A DNA stretch of 43,045 bases from Yinghuangia elevatio (GTDB taxonomy: Bacteria; Actinomycetota; Actinomycetes; Streptomycetales; Streptomycetaceae), in contig NZ_JBEZFP010000081.1 of assembly GCF_040649515.1 (NCBI RefSeq), forward strand, positions 1-43,045. The letters are read 5' to 3'. A model generated the notes under the pieces. It saw only the letters and a list, made by a program, of their open reading frames with translations. It ran no database searches and was not told where the DNA came from. Each line of letters opens with the position of its first letter. Position 1 is the first letter of the stretch. A program made the position numbers and the translations under genes. Below, one piece after another: positions 1-6,838 of this stretch.

Positions 1-619
1 CCATAACTCGATCCTTACACGTAATCGAGTCCCCACTTCACCCGGGGCGGTTCACGTGTATCGAGGATCGGTTGCGCGGCGCCGCCGAGGCAGCGCCGCG
101 CCACAACACCACAACTAGAACCGTCCATAGCCGGCCAAGGCCCAGTGCCACGTCGCGATACAGGTACGAGGCCAACAGAGCGCATCGCGTGCAAAATCGC
201 ACCACGCGATCAGAACGGACGGTGGCGCTTAGGGCCGCGCCGCCAACGGCAGCGCGGCCCCGCAAGAGGAAGTCGGCCCAGGCACAACTCTCCTGGCAAG
301 TACACAAGAACGGTCGCGCGCCCGCATGGCGCGGGCGCGCGCGATTCCCCGCCGGACAACGAGCCAAGGAGCACAACGCGGGGTGGAGGGCAGCCCCTCC
401 TGGGCCGATGGTCTGCGGGCGACCCACTCAGAGTGCGCGAATGTCCCGACCTTGTACGCCGGAAAGTTGCGCGGCGCTACTCAGGCAGCCCCGCGCAACG
501 GCTCGCATGAGCGACGGTTGTTCATGACGTCGATTCCAGGGACCGGCCCCAAACTCGCGCGCAAAATCGGACGCGGTTGGCACCGGAGATCATCAACTGG
601 AACGCGACGGCAGTCGGGT
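1..619. other. Region without a supportable intact gene; hairpins and repeats
   Basis: No reading frame here shows a convincing start, ribosome binding site or recognisable protein. Visible structure includes a 7-bp inverted repeat (6-12 with 24-30, ACTCGAT/ATCGAGT), a perfect 11-bp stem with a 5-nt loop at 315-341, and two copies (71-104 and 466-499) of a GC-rich imperfect palindrome containing GCGGCGC and GGCAGC. Downstream of each copy lies the motif GCAAAATCG (near 190 and 558). Composition is more mixed than in the genes to the right, which suggests a decayed or intergenic stretch. Confidence 0.5.
315..341. repeat. Strong GC hairpin
   Basis: Arms 315-325 and 331-341 are perfectly complementary (CGCGCGCCCGC and its complement) around the loop ATGGC. 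There is no T-run, so it could be an actinobacterial-type terminator or simply an extragenic palindrome. No gene end is visible immediately upstream on either strand. Confidence 0.5.
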
Positions 620-1059
620 TCACATACCGGGTTCTGAGGGCCGTGGTGCGTCGATCCGCGGACGAAATTCCGTACGAACATCGGTGCGCAGGTCATGGAA
701 GGCGTCGAGGTTCGCTCCTGGTGCGAAGGAACGCGATGTGTGGATGCCGACGGTGCCATGGGGCGTCTCGGTCTTGAAGCTGGCCCATTGATCAGATCAT
801 GGGCGCAGAACCGTTCCAGCACCGTGAACATCCACCGCAGCTGATCATCGGACAGCGGCCCGGTCGTCCGATCAATCTCCTCCACACGCAGACCCTGTCG
901 CGGGCCTGCCGAGCCCGGTTCGCAGGTCCCGTCCGTCGCCGCCGGCACGAACTGAGGCCACCGATCCCGGCTTCCCCACTGCTCATTCGGCGTTGGGTCG
1001 GCATTGCTCGACCAAGTTCCCGACCTTGGCGCGCCGAGTTGTTCACGACGGGTGCTCAT
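620..1059 (-). pseudogene. Possible decayed ORF, unknown function
   Basis: On the minus strand the frame starting at ATG 1059 reads through a plausible protein segment containing VEEIDRTTGPLSDDQLRW and VLERFCAHDL. Near 787 the protein-like reading continues in another frame (WASFKTETPHGTVGI, then FHDLRTDVRTEFRPR) to a TGA at 622-620. Joining them needs a one-base deletion. I do not recognise the family. The two-frame pattern with coherent residues on both sides is why I list it as a remnant, but chance open frames are common in DNA of this GC content. Confidence 0.28.
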
Positions 1060-1631
1060 GAAGGTCGGCAACGCGCTTCACCAACGCGGTGCAAGACGTC
1101 CACGATGCTCGGTTCAGAAAGGCGGTTGGTCGGTGCAGCCGCCATCAGCCCAGTCGATGGGCGGACTAGATTCTGGAAGGAGGCCGTGAGTGCCGTAACC
1201 CCAGTCCATGATCGTGTTGCAGGTCATGACGCGTCCGGTGCCATAGTCGGGATGGCCGATGTACGGGCGGACGCTCGTGTCGTGCCGTCACCGCGTGGCG
1301 AGTGATACCCGCTCTGGGGAGACATGCTCACGAAGCCGTCGGCCGATCAACGGCATCAGTCGAGGACGGCGCCCATTTCGCGCGCAGGATCGCATCGTGC
1401 GACCTGAACCCGTGACGCATGTACGTGTGCGGTACGGGATGTCCGCGGCGCTGTCGAGGCAGCGCCGTGGGACAAAGCCGAAGAACCTAGTCGTAGGTTC
1501 ACAGACAGAGTGGGTCCGCTCCACACGGTGAGACCGCATCGATCGTGGCGAAACAGTGGCGAGCAGCCGCTTCAGACCATGCAAACGACCCCCACCCAAG
1601 GGGCGAGGGCCGTTCCGGTTTCGTGCCGCGC
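1060..1631. other. Region with no gene seen
   Basis: No frame has both a credible start and recognisable product. A third, more degenerate copy of the GC-rich imperfect palindrome lies at 1444-1470, with a related CGCGCGCAGGATCG motif near 1380. The stretch probably forms one decayed or intergenic zone with bases 1-1059. Confidence 0.45.
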
Positions 1632-1826
1632 CTAGCCCTTGATCGACTCTGTCAACGCAGACCAGGCGGCAGGCGAGATCGCCAGGTACCCGCGAGCACG
1701 CTCCTTGCTGTCGCGCACCCCAACGGAATCGGAAAGCCCCGCAGTCTCCACGCAGTTGCCGCCCTCTGGGCCGGTGTACGTCGACTTGAACCAACGGGGT
1801 TCACTGCTACTCACATGCTTGTTCAC
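1632..1826 (-). CDS. DUF397 domain protein
   Basis: A 64-aa protein with the DUF397 pattern: an N-terminal W-[FR]-K-S-[TS]-Y segment (WFKSTYTGPEGGNCVE, about residues 12-27), a V-x-V-R-D-S-K strand and a C-terminal aromatic segment (SPAAWSAL). DUF397 proteins are small actinomycete partners of XRE/DUF5753 regulators, and such pairs occur in Streptomyces developmental and antibiotic control. The GTG start at 1826 overlaps the TGA of the upstream regulator by four bases (GTGA), preceded by GGAG, so translation is probably coupled. Because that regulator is frameshifted, this gene may no longer be efficiently coupled. The molecular role of DUF397 is not established. Confidence 0.85.
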   Translation of the reverse strand: MNKHVSSSEPRWFKSTYTGPEGGNCVETAGLSDSVGVRDSKERARGYLAISPAAWSALTESIKG

Positions 1827-2655
1827 GTGCTCTCCAGCTTCGAGCGGATCACCTGGATGGTTTCGGCGCCGGACAACGCCTCAGACCGCAACAGGTCAAG
1901 CCTGCGCGTGATGTACCGGACCGTGACCGGATCGTAGGACAGCAACCCCTGTCCGTTGGGCTCAACGTACACAACGTCGTCTGCCCCGTAATCGAACTTG
2001 AGAAGCGTCGCCGGCCCGCTCAGCATCGAATGCCAGCCCCGTTCCAAAGGGATGATTTGCAGCATCACGTTCGGCAGATCGGCCACGCGCAACAGGTGCT
2101 CCAGTTGCCCGGCGAGGACCTTCGGCTCGGTCGGGCTGCGCAACAGGACCGCCTCATCAAGGACGAACAGGAACTGCGGCGCCTCCGGCTTCGTCAACAG
2201 CCCCTGTCTACCCATACGAACTGCCAAGTCGTCCTCCACCGTGCGGGTGAGCTTCTGACGAGGTGCCGACTCCAACACCGCCCGCGCGTAGTCCCGGGTC
2301 TGCAACAGGCCAGGAACCAATTGCACTTCGTACTCCCAGATCTCCGTGGCCTGCCGCTCCATCTCCTTCAGCTTGTCGAACCACGTCTCATCCGGGGGTT
2401 CGACCATTTCGTCGCGAATGGCAACCAGCGCCCCACGCGCGTCAAGAGCATGGTCAGCACCTCGATCGTGTCCCGCGTCGGCATACGCTCCGCCAGCTCG
2501 AAGGCGCAGTAGTGTTTGGTGGACACGTGTGCCACTGCGGCCATCTCCGCCTGGGTCTTGCGAGCGAGGTTGCGATACCGGAGCAACTGCTTCCCAAGGA
2601 AGCGATGCAGCCAAGTCGTAGGCGTTGCTTGGGTGTTCTGACGACGAGCGACCAT
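1823..2655 (-). pseudogene. XRE-family regulator with DUF5753, frameshifted
   Basis: ATG 2655 has an upstream GGGGGAAC ribosome binding site and opens a helix-turn-helix domain (LLRYRNLARKTQAEMAAVAH, then STKHYCAFELAERMPTRDTIEVLTMLL). Near 2443 the coherent protein moves to the other frame as LDARGALVAIRDEMV and continues through a complete DUF5753 domain (WEYEVQLVPGLLQTRDYARA; later MLQIIPL and SGPATLL) to the stop at 1823. The join needs the equivalent of a -1 shift, most simply one lost base. The sequence there (CTC TTG ACG) is not a slippery heptamer, so programmed frameshifting is unlikely. Either the gene is broken or the assembly has an indel. Family knowledge: such proteins are DNA-binding regulators acting with DUF397 partners. 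It lies divergent to the putative RiPP unit and is the obvious local regulator. Confidence 0.8.
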
Positions 2656-2815
2656 GTTCTGTTCCCCCGACGGGACAGGCTGAGGATTTTTGTCCGGCAC
2701 TCTGTGGCCACATAGCTCCAGTTGCATCCGCCACAGTTCCAGCGTTCCCAAGGTAAGCCAGCGGGTGTTCGCTAGGTAGCAGATTGCACACCCTGAGTAA
2801 GGGGGAGTTCCGGCC

Positions 2816-3001
2816 ATGCCGATCAGACGTCGTACCCGCGACATGACGATCCGCGTCTACACCGTCCATCCCGACGGCACCACCACCGAGCTCATTCCGC
2901 TCCACGTCGCAGCCCGGTCCGAACTCACCTACCTGAGAGGCGAACTCGCCGACGCCGTCCGCATCGACAACCCGGCCGGACGGACGCTCCGTGCGAACTG
3001 A
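2816..3001 (+). CDS. Small hypothetical protein at the head of the putative RiPP unit
   Basis: A 61-aa protein starting at ATG 2816, eight bases after a strong GGGGGAG site at 2801-2807. A second in-frame ATG at residue 10 (MTIRVYTVHPDG) is possible but lacks a better site. The sequence has a basic N-terminus (RRRTR), a strand-like IRVYTVHPDG segment and a LRGELADAVRIDN tail. I recognise no domain. It is followed after 55 bp by the 40-aa peptide gene and then the methyltransferase, all in one direction, so it is probably co-transcribed. It could be an accessory or binding protein, or a second peptide substrate. That role is inference only. Confidence 0.6.
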   Translation: MPIRRRTRDMTIRVYTVHPDGTTTELIPLHVAARSELTYLRGELADAVRIDNPAGRTLRAN

Positions 3002-3056
3002 CGTCCTCGCCCCGCCCCGCAGCAACAACCCACACCACGCCAGAAGGGATTCCAAA

Positions 3057-3179
3057 ATGGGCACTCGCGGTAAGCCGAACACCAACGAGGAACGCGGCAA
3101 CGAGAGCGACGGCCAGTCACCAACCATCGGCGGTGGCAACACCGGCACCCGACGCAAGCCCAAGGAAGACGACAAGTGA
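3057..3179 (+). CDS. Candidate RiPP precursor peptide (imiditide-like), 40 aa
   Basis: ATG 3057 follows AGAAGGGA with good spacing, and the TGA at 3177-3179 overlaps the GTG start of the methyltransferase, implying coupling. The product is very hydrophilic and charged, has no Cys or aromatic residue, and is rich in Gly, Asn, Lys, Arg, Glu and Asp. An imperfect repeat flanks the centre: GTRGKP at residues 2-7 and GTRRKP at 30-35. The single Asp-Gly is D18-G19 in ESDGQS; Asp-Gly is the dipeptide most prone to form an aspartimide after methylation. Family knowledge: RiPP-associated PIMT homologues methylate one Asp, giving aspartimide, and imiditide precursors are highly charged linear peptides read by charge contacts. 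Which Asp is modified (D18, D38 or D39) and where a leader ends cannot be read from the sequence. Confidence 0.6.
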   Translation: MGTRGKPNTNEERGNESDGQSPTIGGGNTGTRRKPKEDDK

Positions 3180-4270
3180 AAGTCGACAACACGTCGCTGC
3201 GGCTGCTGGGGAGGGACCGCACACCGTTCCTCCCCGGCAAGCTGTGGGTGGCCGAACAGGAGATCCTCGTCGATCAGGCCGACGATCCCGACGGGTGGCT
3301 CGAAGCCGCCCACTCAGACACGTCCCTGGTCACGCAGTGGGACGACGGTGCCGGCAATCCAGGCGGGCTCCCCACGTGTTCGGCGTCCATGCCCAGCCTC
3401 GTCGAGAAGATGCTCGATGCCTGCGACTTGCACCCCGGGCAGCGGATCCTGGAAATCGGCGCAGGCACCGGATTCACCGCCGCCCTGCTCAAGGACCGTG
3501 TGGGGCCGTCGGGGCGCGTAGTGAGCATCGAGGTGGACCCAAGCCTTGCTGCCACAGCCAGGAAGCGCCTCAAGGATGCCGGTGTCGACGCCGAAGTCAT
3601 CGCTGCGGACGGTCTGAAGCCATCCGTGCTCGACGGTCCCTTCGATCGGATCCATGTCACCTGCGCCATCCGCGGCCCGGTACCCGCCGCCTGGATCCGG
3701 CTGTGCCCCACCGGAAAGATCATGATGCCGTGGACTCCGACGTTCACCCACGCCGCCGATTACGTCACCACGCTCGACGTACACGACGGCATCGCCATGG
3801 GCAGGTTCCGCTATCCCGTGGCGTTCATGAAGGCCCGCTCACAGCGGCGTACGCCCTGGTCCGAGTGGCCGGAAGGGGGTGAAACGCGCGCGTACGAGTC
3901 TCGGCTCTCGCCGGGCGAACTCGGGGCCCCGCTCGGGAACGCGGGAGAGTTCGTCGTCGGACTGCTCCTGCCGGGCATGGAGCACTACACGACCGGCGTC
4001 CACCCGTCCGACGGGGAACGGGTGTTGTGGCTGCGCCACGGCGACCGGTTCGCGTCACTGGGGTTCGGCGCCGGGATCAGTGTCAACGTGGCAGGCGACG
4101 ACGGGCTTGTCTCGGACTACATCGCCGCGGTCGAGTGGTGGATGAACCACGGGTGGCCCGACCCGGGGGGCTTCGGCCTGATGGTGCGTGCACGGGACGA
4201 CTGCTCGCACGCCACCACGGCGGTGTGGCACGCGACACCCGGGGTCCTGGTGTCCGCCAGGTCGCACTGA
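3176..4270 (+). CDS. PIMT-like O-methyltransferase, RiPP-associated type
   Basis: A 364-aa protein starting at GTG 3176, overlapping the upstream peptide gene. Residues 70-140 resemble protein-L-isoaspartate O-methyltransferase: CSASMPSLVEKML, SAM motif I ILEIGAGTGFTAALL (91-105), and an acidic loop VSIEVDP (116-122). The C-terminal third is an extension beyond classical PIMT (about 210 aa) and ends with a W-W-x4-G-x-P-x4-F-G-L-x-V pattern (residues 321-337), which matches what I recall of PIMT homologues in lanthipeptide, graspetide and imiditide clusters. Likely reaction: SAM-dependent methyl esterification of an Asp side chain in the neighbouring peptide, followed by spontaneous aspartimide closure. 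It is not the housekeeping repair enzyme, given its length and context. The PIMT fold is seen with good confidence; the RiPP role is inferred from the coupled small ORF and the tail. Confidence 0.85.
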   Translation: MKVDNTSLRLLGRDRTPFLPGKLWVAEQEILVDQADDPDGWLEAAHSDTSLVTQWDDGAGNPGGLPTCSASMPSLVEKMLDACDLHPGQRILEIGAGTGFTAALLKDRVGPSGRVVSIEVDPSLAATARKRLKDAGVDAEVIAADGLKPSVLDGPFDRIHVTCAIRGPVPAAWIRLCPTGKIMMPWTPTFTHAADYVTTLDVHDGIAMGRFRYPVAFMKARSQRRTPWSEWPEGGETRAYESRLSPGELGAPLGNAGEFVVGLLLPGMEHYTTGVHPSDGERVLWLRHGDRFASLGFGAGISVNVAGDDGLVSDYIAAVEWWMNHGWPDPGGFGLMVRARDDCSHATTAVWHATPGVLVSARSH

Positions 4271-4295
4271 CCTTGGACTTTCGCCCGGCACCTGA

Positions 4296-4315
4296 CTTGT
4301 GTTCGGGAACACAAG
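4296..4315. promoter_or_regulatory. Perfect 9-bp inverted repeat
   Basis: CTTGTGTTC (4296-4304) and GAACACAAG (4307-4315) form a perfect inverted repeat around GG, 26 bases after the methyltransferase stop and 19 bases before the next GTG. No T-run follows. The short spacer and AT-containing arms look more like a dimeric repressor operator than a terminator, though either is possible. Confidence 0.5.
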
Positions 4316-4333
4316 AATCGACCGATCCAGGCC

Positions 4334-4462
4334 GTGAAGTTCTGGGCCGATATCGAGGACCTGCCAGGGGACTTCGTCCCGTCGACCCGGTACGCGCTCG
4401 ACCGCTACCTGGCGGGTGAGCCGACAGAAATGACCGTGGAGGGTTGGGACGGTCCCGCATGA
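4334..4462 (+). CDS. Small hypothetical protein, possibly N-terminally truncated
   Basis: From GTG 4334 the frame encodes 42 aa (KFWADIEDLPGDFVPSTRYA ... TVEGWDGPA) with strongly coding-like codon use, ending at TGA 4460-4462. That stop overlaps the ATG of the next small gene (ATGA), which supports both frames being translated. The coding signal continues upstream in frame as EHKNRPIQAV, but no better start exists before the palindrome at 4296-4315, so the gene may be a remnant or may use an unusual start. I do not recognise the family. The order of palindrome, this ORF and the next ORF looks like a self-contained mini-operon. Confidence 0.45.
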   Translation: MKFWADIEDLPGDFVPSTRYALDRYLAGEPTEMTVEGWDGPA

Positions 4463-4611
4463 GTGTTCCGGTGCCGTTGAGTGACGCTGAGATCGGGGAG
4501 CGGTTGGCGTCGTTGCGGGCCGAAGGGTACGTACCGCTGGGCCACACCCGCCCCTGGGACACCGCGCCCGTCTATCTGATGATGGTCCGCAACCAGCCGA
4601 AGCAGGCCTAG
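4459..4611 (+). CDS. Small hypothetical protein, 50 aa
   Basis: ATG 4459 overlaps the preceding stop by four bases. The product is SVPLSDAEIGERLASLR-like in its first half and ends RPWDTAPVYLMMVRNQPKQA. The first half could form one amphipathic helix and the second a short strand. There is no known domain. Its TAG stop (4609-4611) shares the CTAG tetranucleotide with the stop codon of the convergent TetR gene, so the two coding regions overlap at their ends and leave no room for a terminator. Confidence 0.5.
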   Translation: MSVPVPLSDAEIGERLASLRAEGYVPLGHTRPWDTAPVYLMMVRNQPKQA

Positions 4612-5330
4612 TCGCCGTCGCCCGCGGTCGGGATGCGGGCGGCGATGCCGTTGACCAGAACATCCAGGGTGAAGGCGAACTGGGCGTCCGAGGGCGTGGG
4701 TTCGAGTTCGCCGAGGCGGCCCAGGTATGGGAGTTCGAGGTCCGCTTCCGGCTGCAGCCAGGGCGGCGGGAACTGCCCCAAGACCGCCGGGTCGAGGTCG
4801 GGCGGCGGGCGGTCGTACGGCCCGTCCTGCAACTCCACGAACCCCACGACCGCCCGAATCGTCTCCATGCACGCGCGGTACGCGTCCCCGAGCGGCAGCC
4901 CGACCCCCGCAAAGAACCCGATCAGCGCGTCCACGTTCCGCAGCATCGTGGGGTGCCGGGCCATCGTGACGTTCTCGCGCAGCGCCAACGTGGTCATGCC
5001 CGGATGGCGCCGGTAGTGCGCGCGGAGGTCGTCGCAGTACGCGCGCAAGCTGCCTCGCCAGGCCTCCGGTGCGGCGTCCAGCTCCGGCGGACACCAGTCG
5101 GCCTCGAACAGCTCAACGGCCAGGGTGATCAGGTCGCGCCGATCCTCGACGTAGTTGTAGACCGCGCGGGGTGACACGCCCAGGTCGGCCGCGAGCGAGC
5201 GCATCGTCAGTTCGGCCGGCCCGCGGCGGCCCAGGAACTCCAGTGCGGCGCGCCCGACCGACTCGCGCGTGAGCGTGCTGCGGCCCTTGCGGTGGGTCGG
5301 CCGCCGCCGGGCCGGGGTGTCGCTGCTCAT
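4608..5330 (-). CDS. TetR-family transcriptional regulator
   Basis: A 240-aa protein with an N-terminal TetR helix-turn-helix (LTMRSLAADLGVSPRAVYNY, about residues 41-60) preceded by a basic tail. The larger ligand-binding domain follows (about 70-240), ending with the LDVLVNGIAARI helix common in TetR/AcrR regulators. ATG 5330 is used; it lies only about 110 bp from the divergent MFS gene, so repression of that exporter is the natural hypothesis. The ligand cannot be predicted. The gene ends inside the CTAG it shares with the convergent 50-aa ORF. Confidence 0.9.
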   Translation of the reverse strand: MSSDTPARRRPTHRKGRSTLTRESVGRAALEFLGRRGPAELTMRSLAADLGVSPRAVYNYVEDRRDLITLAVELFEADWCPPELDAAPEAWRGSLRAYCDDLRAHYRRHPGMTTLALRENVTMARHPTMLRNVDALIGFFAGVGLPLGDAYRACMETIRAVVGFVELQDGPYDRPPPDLDPAVLGQFPPPWLQPEADLELPYLGRLGELEPTPSDAQFAFTLDVLVNGIAARIPTAGDGD

Positions 5331-5368
5331 CGGGGCACGAGGCTAGCAGCGCTTGAACTTCACACATG

Positions 5369-5424
5369 TTGACTTTAGGCCGCGGCATCGCCACAGTTGC
5401 GCGGGTAAGGCTTGCCTCACCTCG
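5369..5424 (+). promoter_or_regulatory. Promoter with probable iron box (DmdR/IdeR type)
   Basis: A TTGACT -35 (5369-5374) lies about 17 bp before a CACAGT-like -10 at 5392-5397. At 5406-5424 the sequence TAAGGCTTGCCTCACCTCG matches 13 of 19 positions of the actinobacterial iron box TTAGGTTAGGCTCACCTAA, with the CTCACCT half-site intact. It sits where a repressor would cover the transcription start, between promoter and ribosome binding site (AGGAG, 5427-5431) of the MFS exporter gene. Confidence 0.6.
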
Positions 5425-5437
5425 TCAGGAGCCGCCC

Positions 5438-6760
5438 ATGCCTCGGGGCCGTTTCGCCATGGACCTCTCCCCGCTGCGCGACAGCCGCGACTTCCGGCTG
5501 CTGTTCGCCGGGTTCCTCGGCGCGTTGATCGGCACGCTCATGACCAGCGTCGCCGTGGCATGGCAGGTGTACGACCTCACCGGATCCGCCGCACAGGTCG
5601 GCCTCGTCAGCCTCGCCCGCGCGCTCCCCCTGGTGGTCGGCGTCCTGGTCGGCGGCGTTCTCGCCGACCGCTTCGACCGGCGGCTGCTGATGCTCGCCAC
5701 CCGCCTCCCGCTGACCCTCGTCGCGGTCGCGCTGATGGTCAACGCGCTGCTGCCCGAGCCGCACCTGTGGCCCATCTACGTGGCCACCGGCCTGACCGGC
5801 TTGTTCGCGGGTCTCGGCGGACCCGCCATGCTGGCGGCCATCCCCTCCCTCGCCGGCACCGAACGCCTCGCCGCCGCCGGCGCCCTGACCGCCTCCTCCG
5901 CCCAGTTCGCGGCCCTGCTCGGCCCGGCCCTCGGCGGCGTTCTGGTCGCGGGCCCGGGCCTGGCCGCCTGCTTCGCGATCGACGCGGCCGGCTTCCTGGT
6001 GTTCTCGCTGGCCCTGCTGTTCGTCCGCCCACTGCCGCCCACCGCCCCCGAGACCGCCAAAGGCGTCCGGCAGGCCTTCGCCGCCGTGGCGGTCGGCATG
6101 CGCTACGTACGGGGCCACCGCCTCATCGTCGGCCTGCTGCTCATCGACGCCGCCGCGATGGTCTTCACCATGCCGCAGGCGCTCTACCCGGTGCTCGCCG
6201 ACCAGCAGTTCGACGGCGGCCCCGGCGTGGTCGGCCTGCTGTACGCCGCACCCGCGCTCGGCGCCCTCGTCGGCGCGGCAACCAGCGGCTGGACGGGCCG
6301 CGCCGGCGGCCACGCCCTCATCGGCGCGGTCCTCCTGTGGGGCCTGTCGCTGACCGGCTTCGGCCTGACCTCTCTGCTGCCACTCGCGCTGGTCCTGCTG
6401 GCCCTCGCCGGGCTGGGCGACCTGATCTCCGAAACCCTGCGCTCGGCACTCCTCCAGCACGGCACACCCGACGAACTCCGCGGACGCGTCAGCAGCCTGT
6501 GGATGGTCCAGGCGTCGGTCTCGCCCGCCCTGGGCAACGCCGGACTCGGCTTCCTCGCCGAACTGACCAGTGCGCGCACCGCGGTGGTCACCGGCGGGCT
6601 GGTCTGCGTGGTGTCCACGCTCGCGGTCGCCGCCGCGTTCCCGGCGCTGCGCCGCGCGAGCCTGGCGGCGCCGGACGACCGGCTGCCCGGGCCTCGCCGC
6701 ACCGACGACCAGGGCGTACCGGCTCGGCAGGCAGAGCGGAGCGGTCCGCCGCCGCGCTGA
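5438..6760 (+). CDS. EntS-like MFS exporter, probable siderophore export
   Basis: A 440-aa protein with about 12 hydrophobic segments, starting at ATG 5438 after AGGAG. An in-frame ATG at 5366 would put the promoter and iron box inside the coding region, so I reject it. The first part (LSPLRDSRDFRLLFAGFLGA ... VAVAWQVYDLTGS) and ADRFDRRLLM loop are typical of EntS/YbdA-like major facilitator proteins; GTPDELRGRVSSLWM lies in the cytoplasmic loop of the C-half. Family role: proton-driven export from the cytoplasm, with siderophores the best-known EntS substrate. The iron box supports that substrate class, but no siderophore biosynthesis genes lie in the window. The adjacent divergent TetR may add a second control. 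Confidence 0.85.
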   Translation: MPRGRFAMDLSPLRDSRDFRLLFAGFLGALIGTLMTSVAVAWQVYDLTGSAAQVGLVSLARALPLVVGVLVGGVLADRFDRRLLMLATRLPLTLVAVALMVNALLPEPHLWPIYVATGLTGLFAGLGGPAMLAAIPSLAGTERLAAAGALTASSAQFAALLGPALGGVLVAGPGLAACFAIDAAGFLVFSLALLFVRPLPPTAPETAKGVRQAFAAVAVGMRYVRGHRLIVGLLLIDAAAMVFTMPQALYPVLADQQFDGGPGVVGLLYAAPALGALVGAATSGWTGRAGGHALIGAVLLWGLSLTGFGLTSLLPLALVLLALAGLGDLISETLRSALLQHGTPDELRGRVSSLWMVQASVSPALGNAGLGFLAELTSARTAVVTGGLVCVVSTLAVAAAFPALRRASLAAPDDRLPGPRRTDDQGVPARQAERSGPPPR

Positions 6761-6838
6761 GGAGATCCGTACGTCAGCACCGAAGTCCGGCCGAAACTGC
6801 GTGGACTGCGCCCCGAACGGTGCCGGACAATAGGAGGC

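Noticed and set aside
2441..2448. Programmed -1 frameshift in the XRE regulator
   Set aside because: The junction CTC TTG ACG is not a slippery heptamer and no obvious downstream pseudoknot was seen; a plain indel is simpler.
5366..5437. Upstream ATG start of the MFS exporter
   Set aside because: It would place the promoter, iron box and ribosome binding site inside the coding region; ATG 5438 has AGGAG and matches family length.
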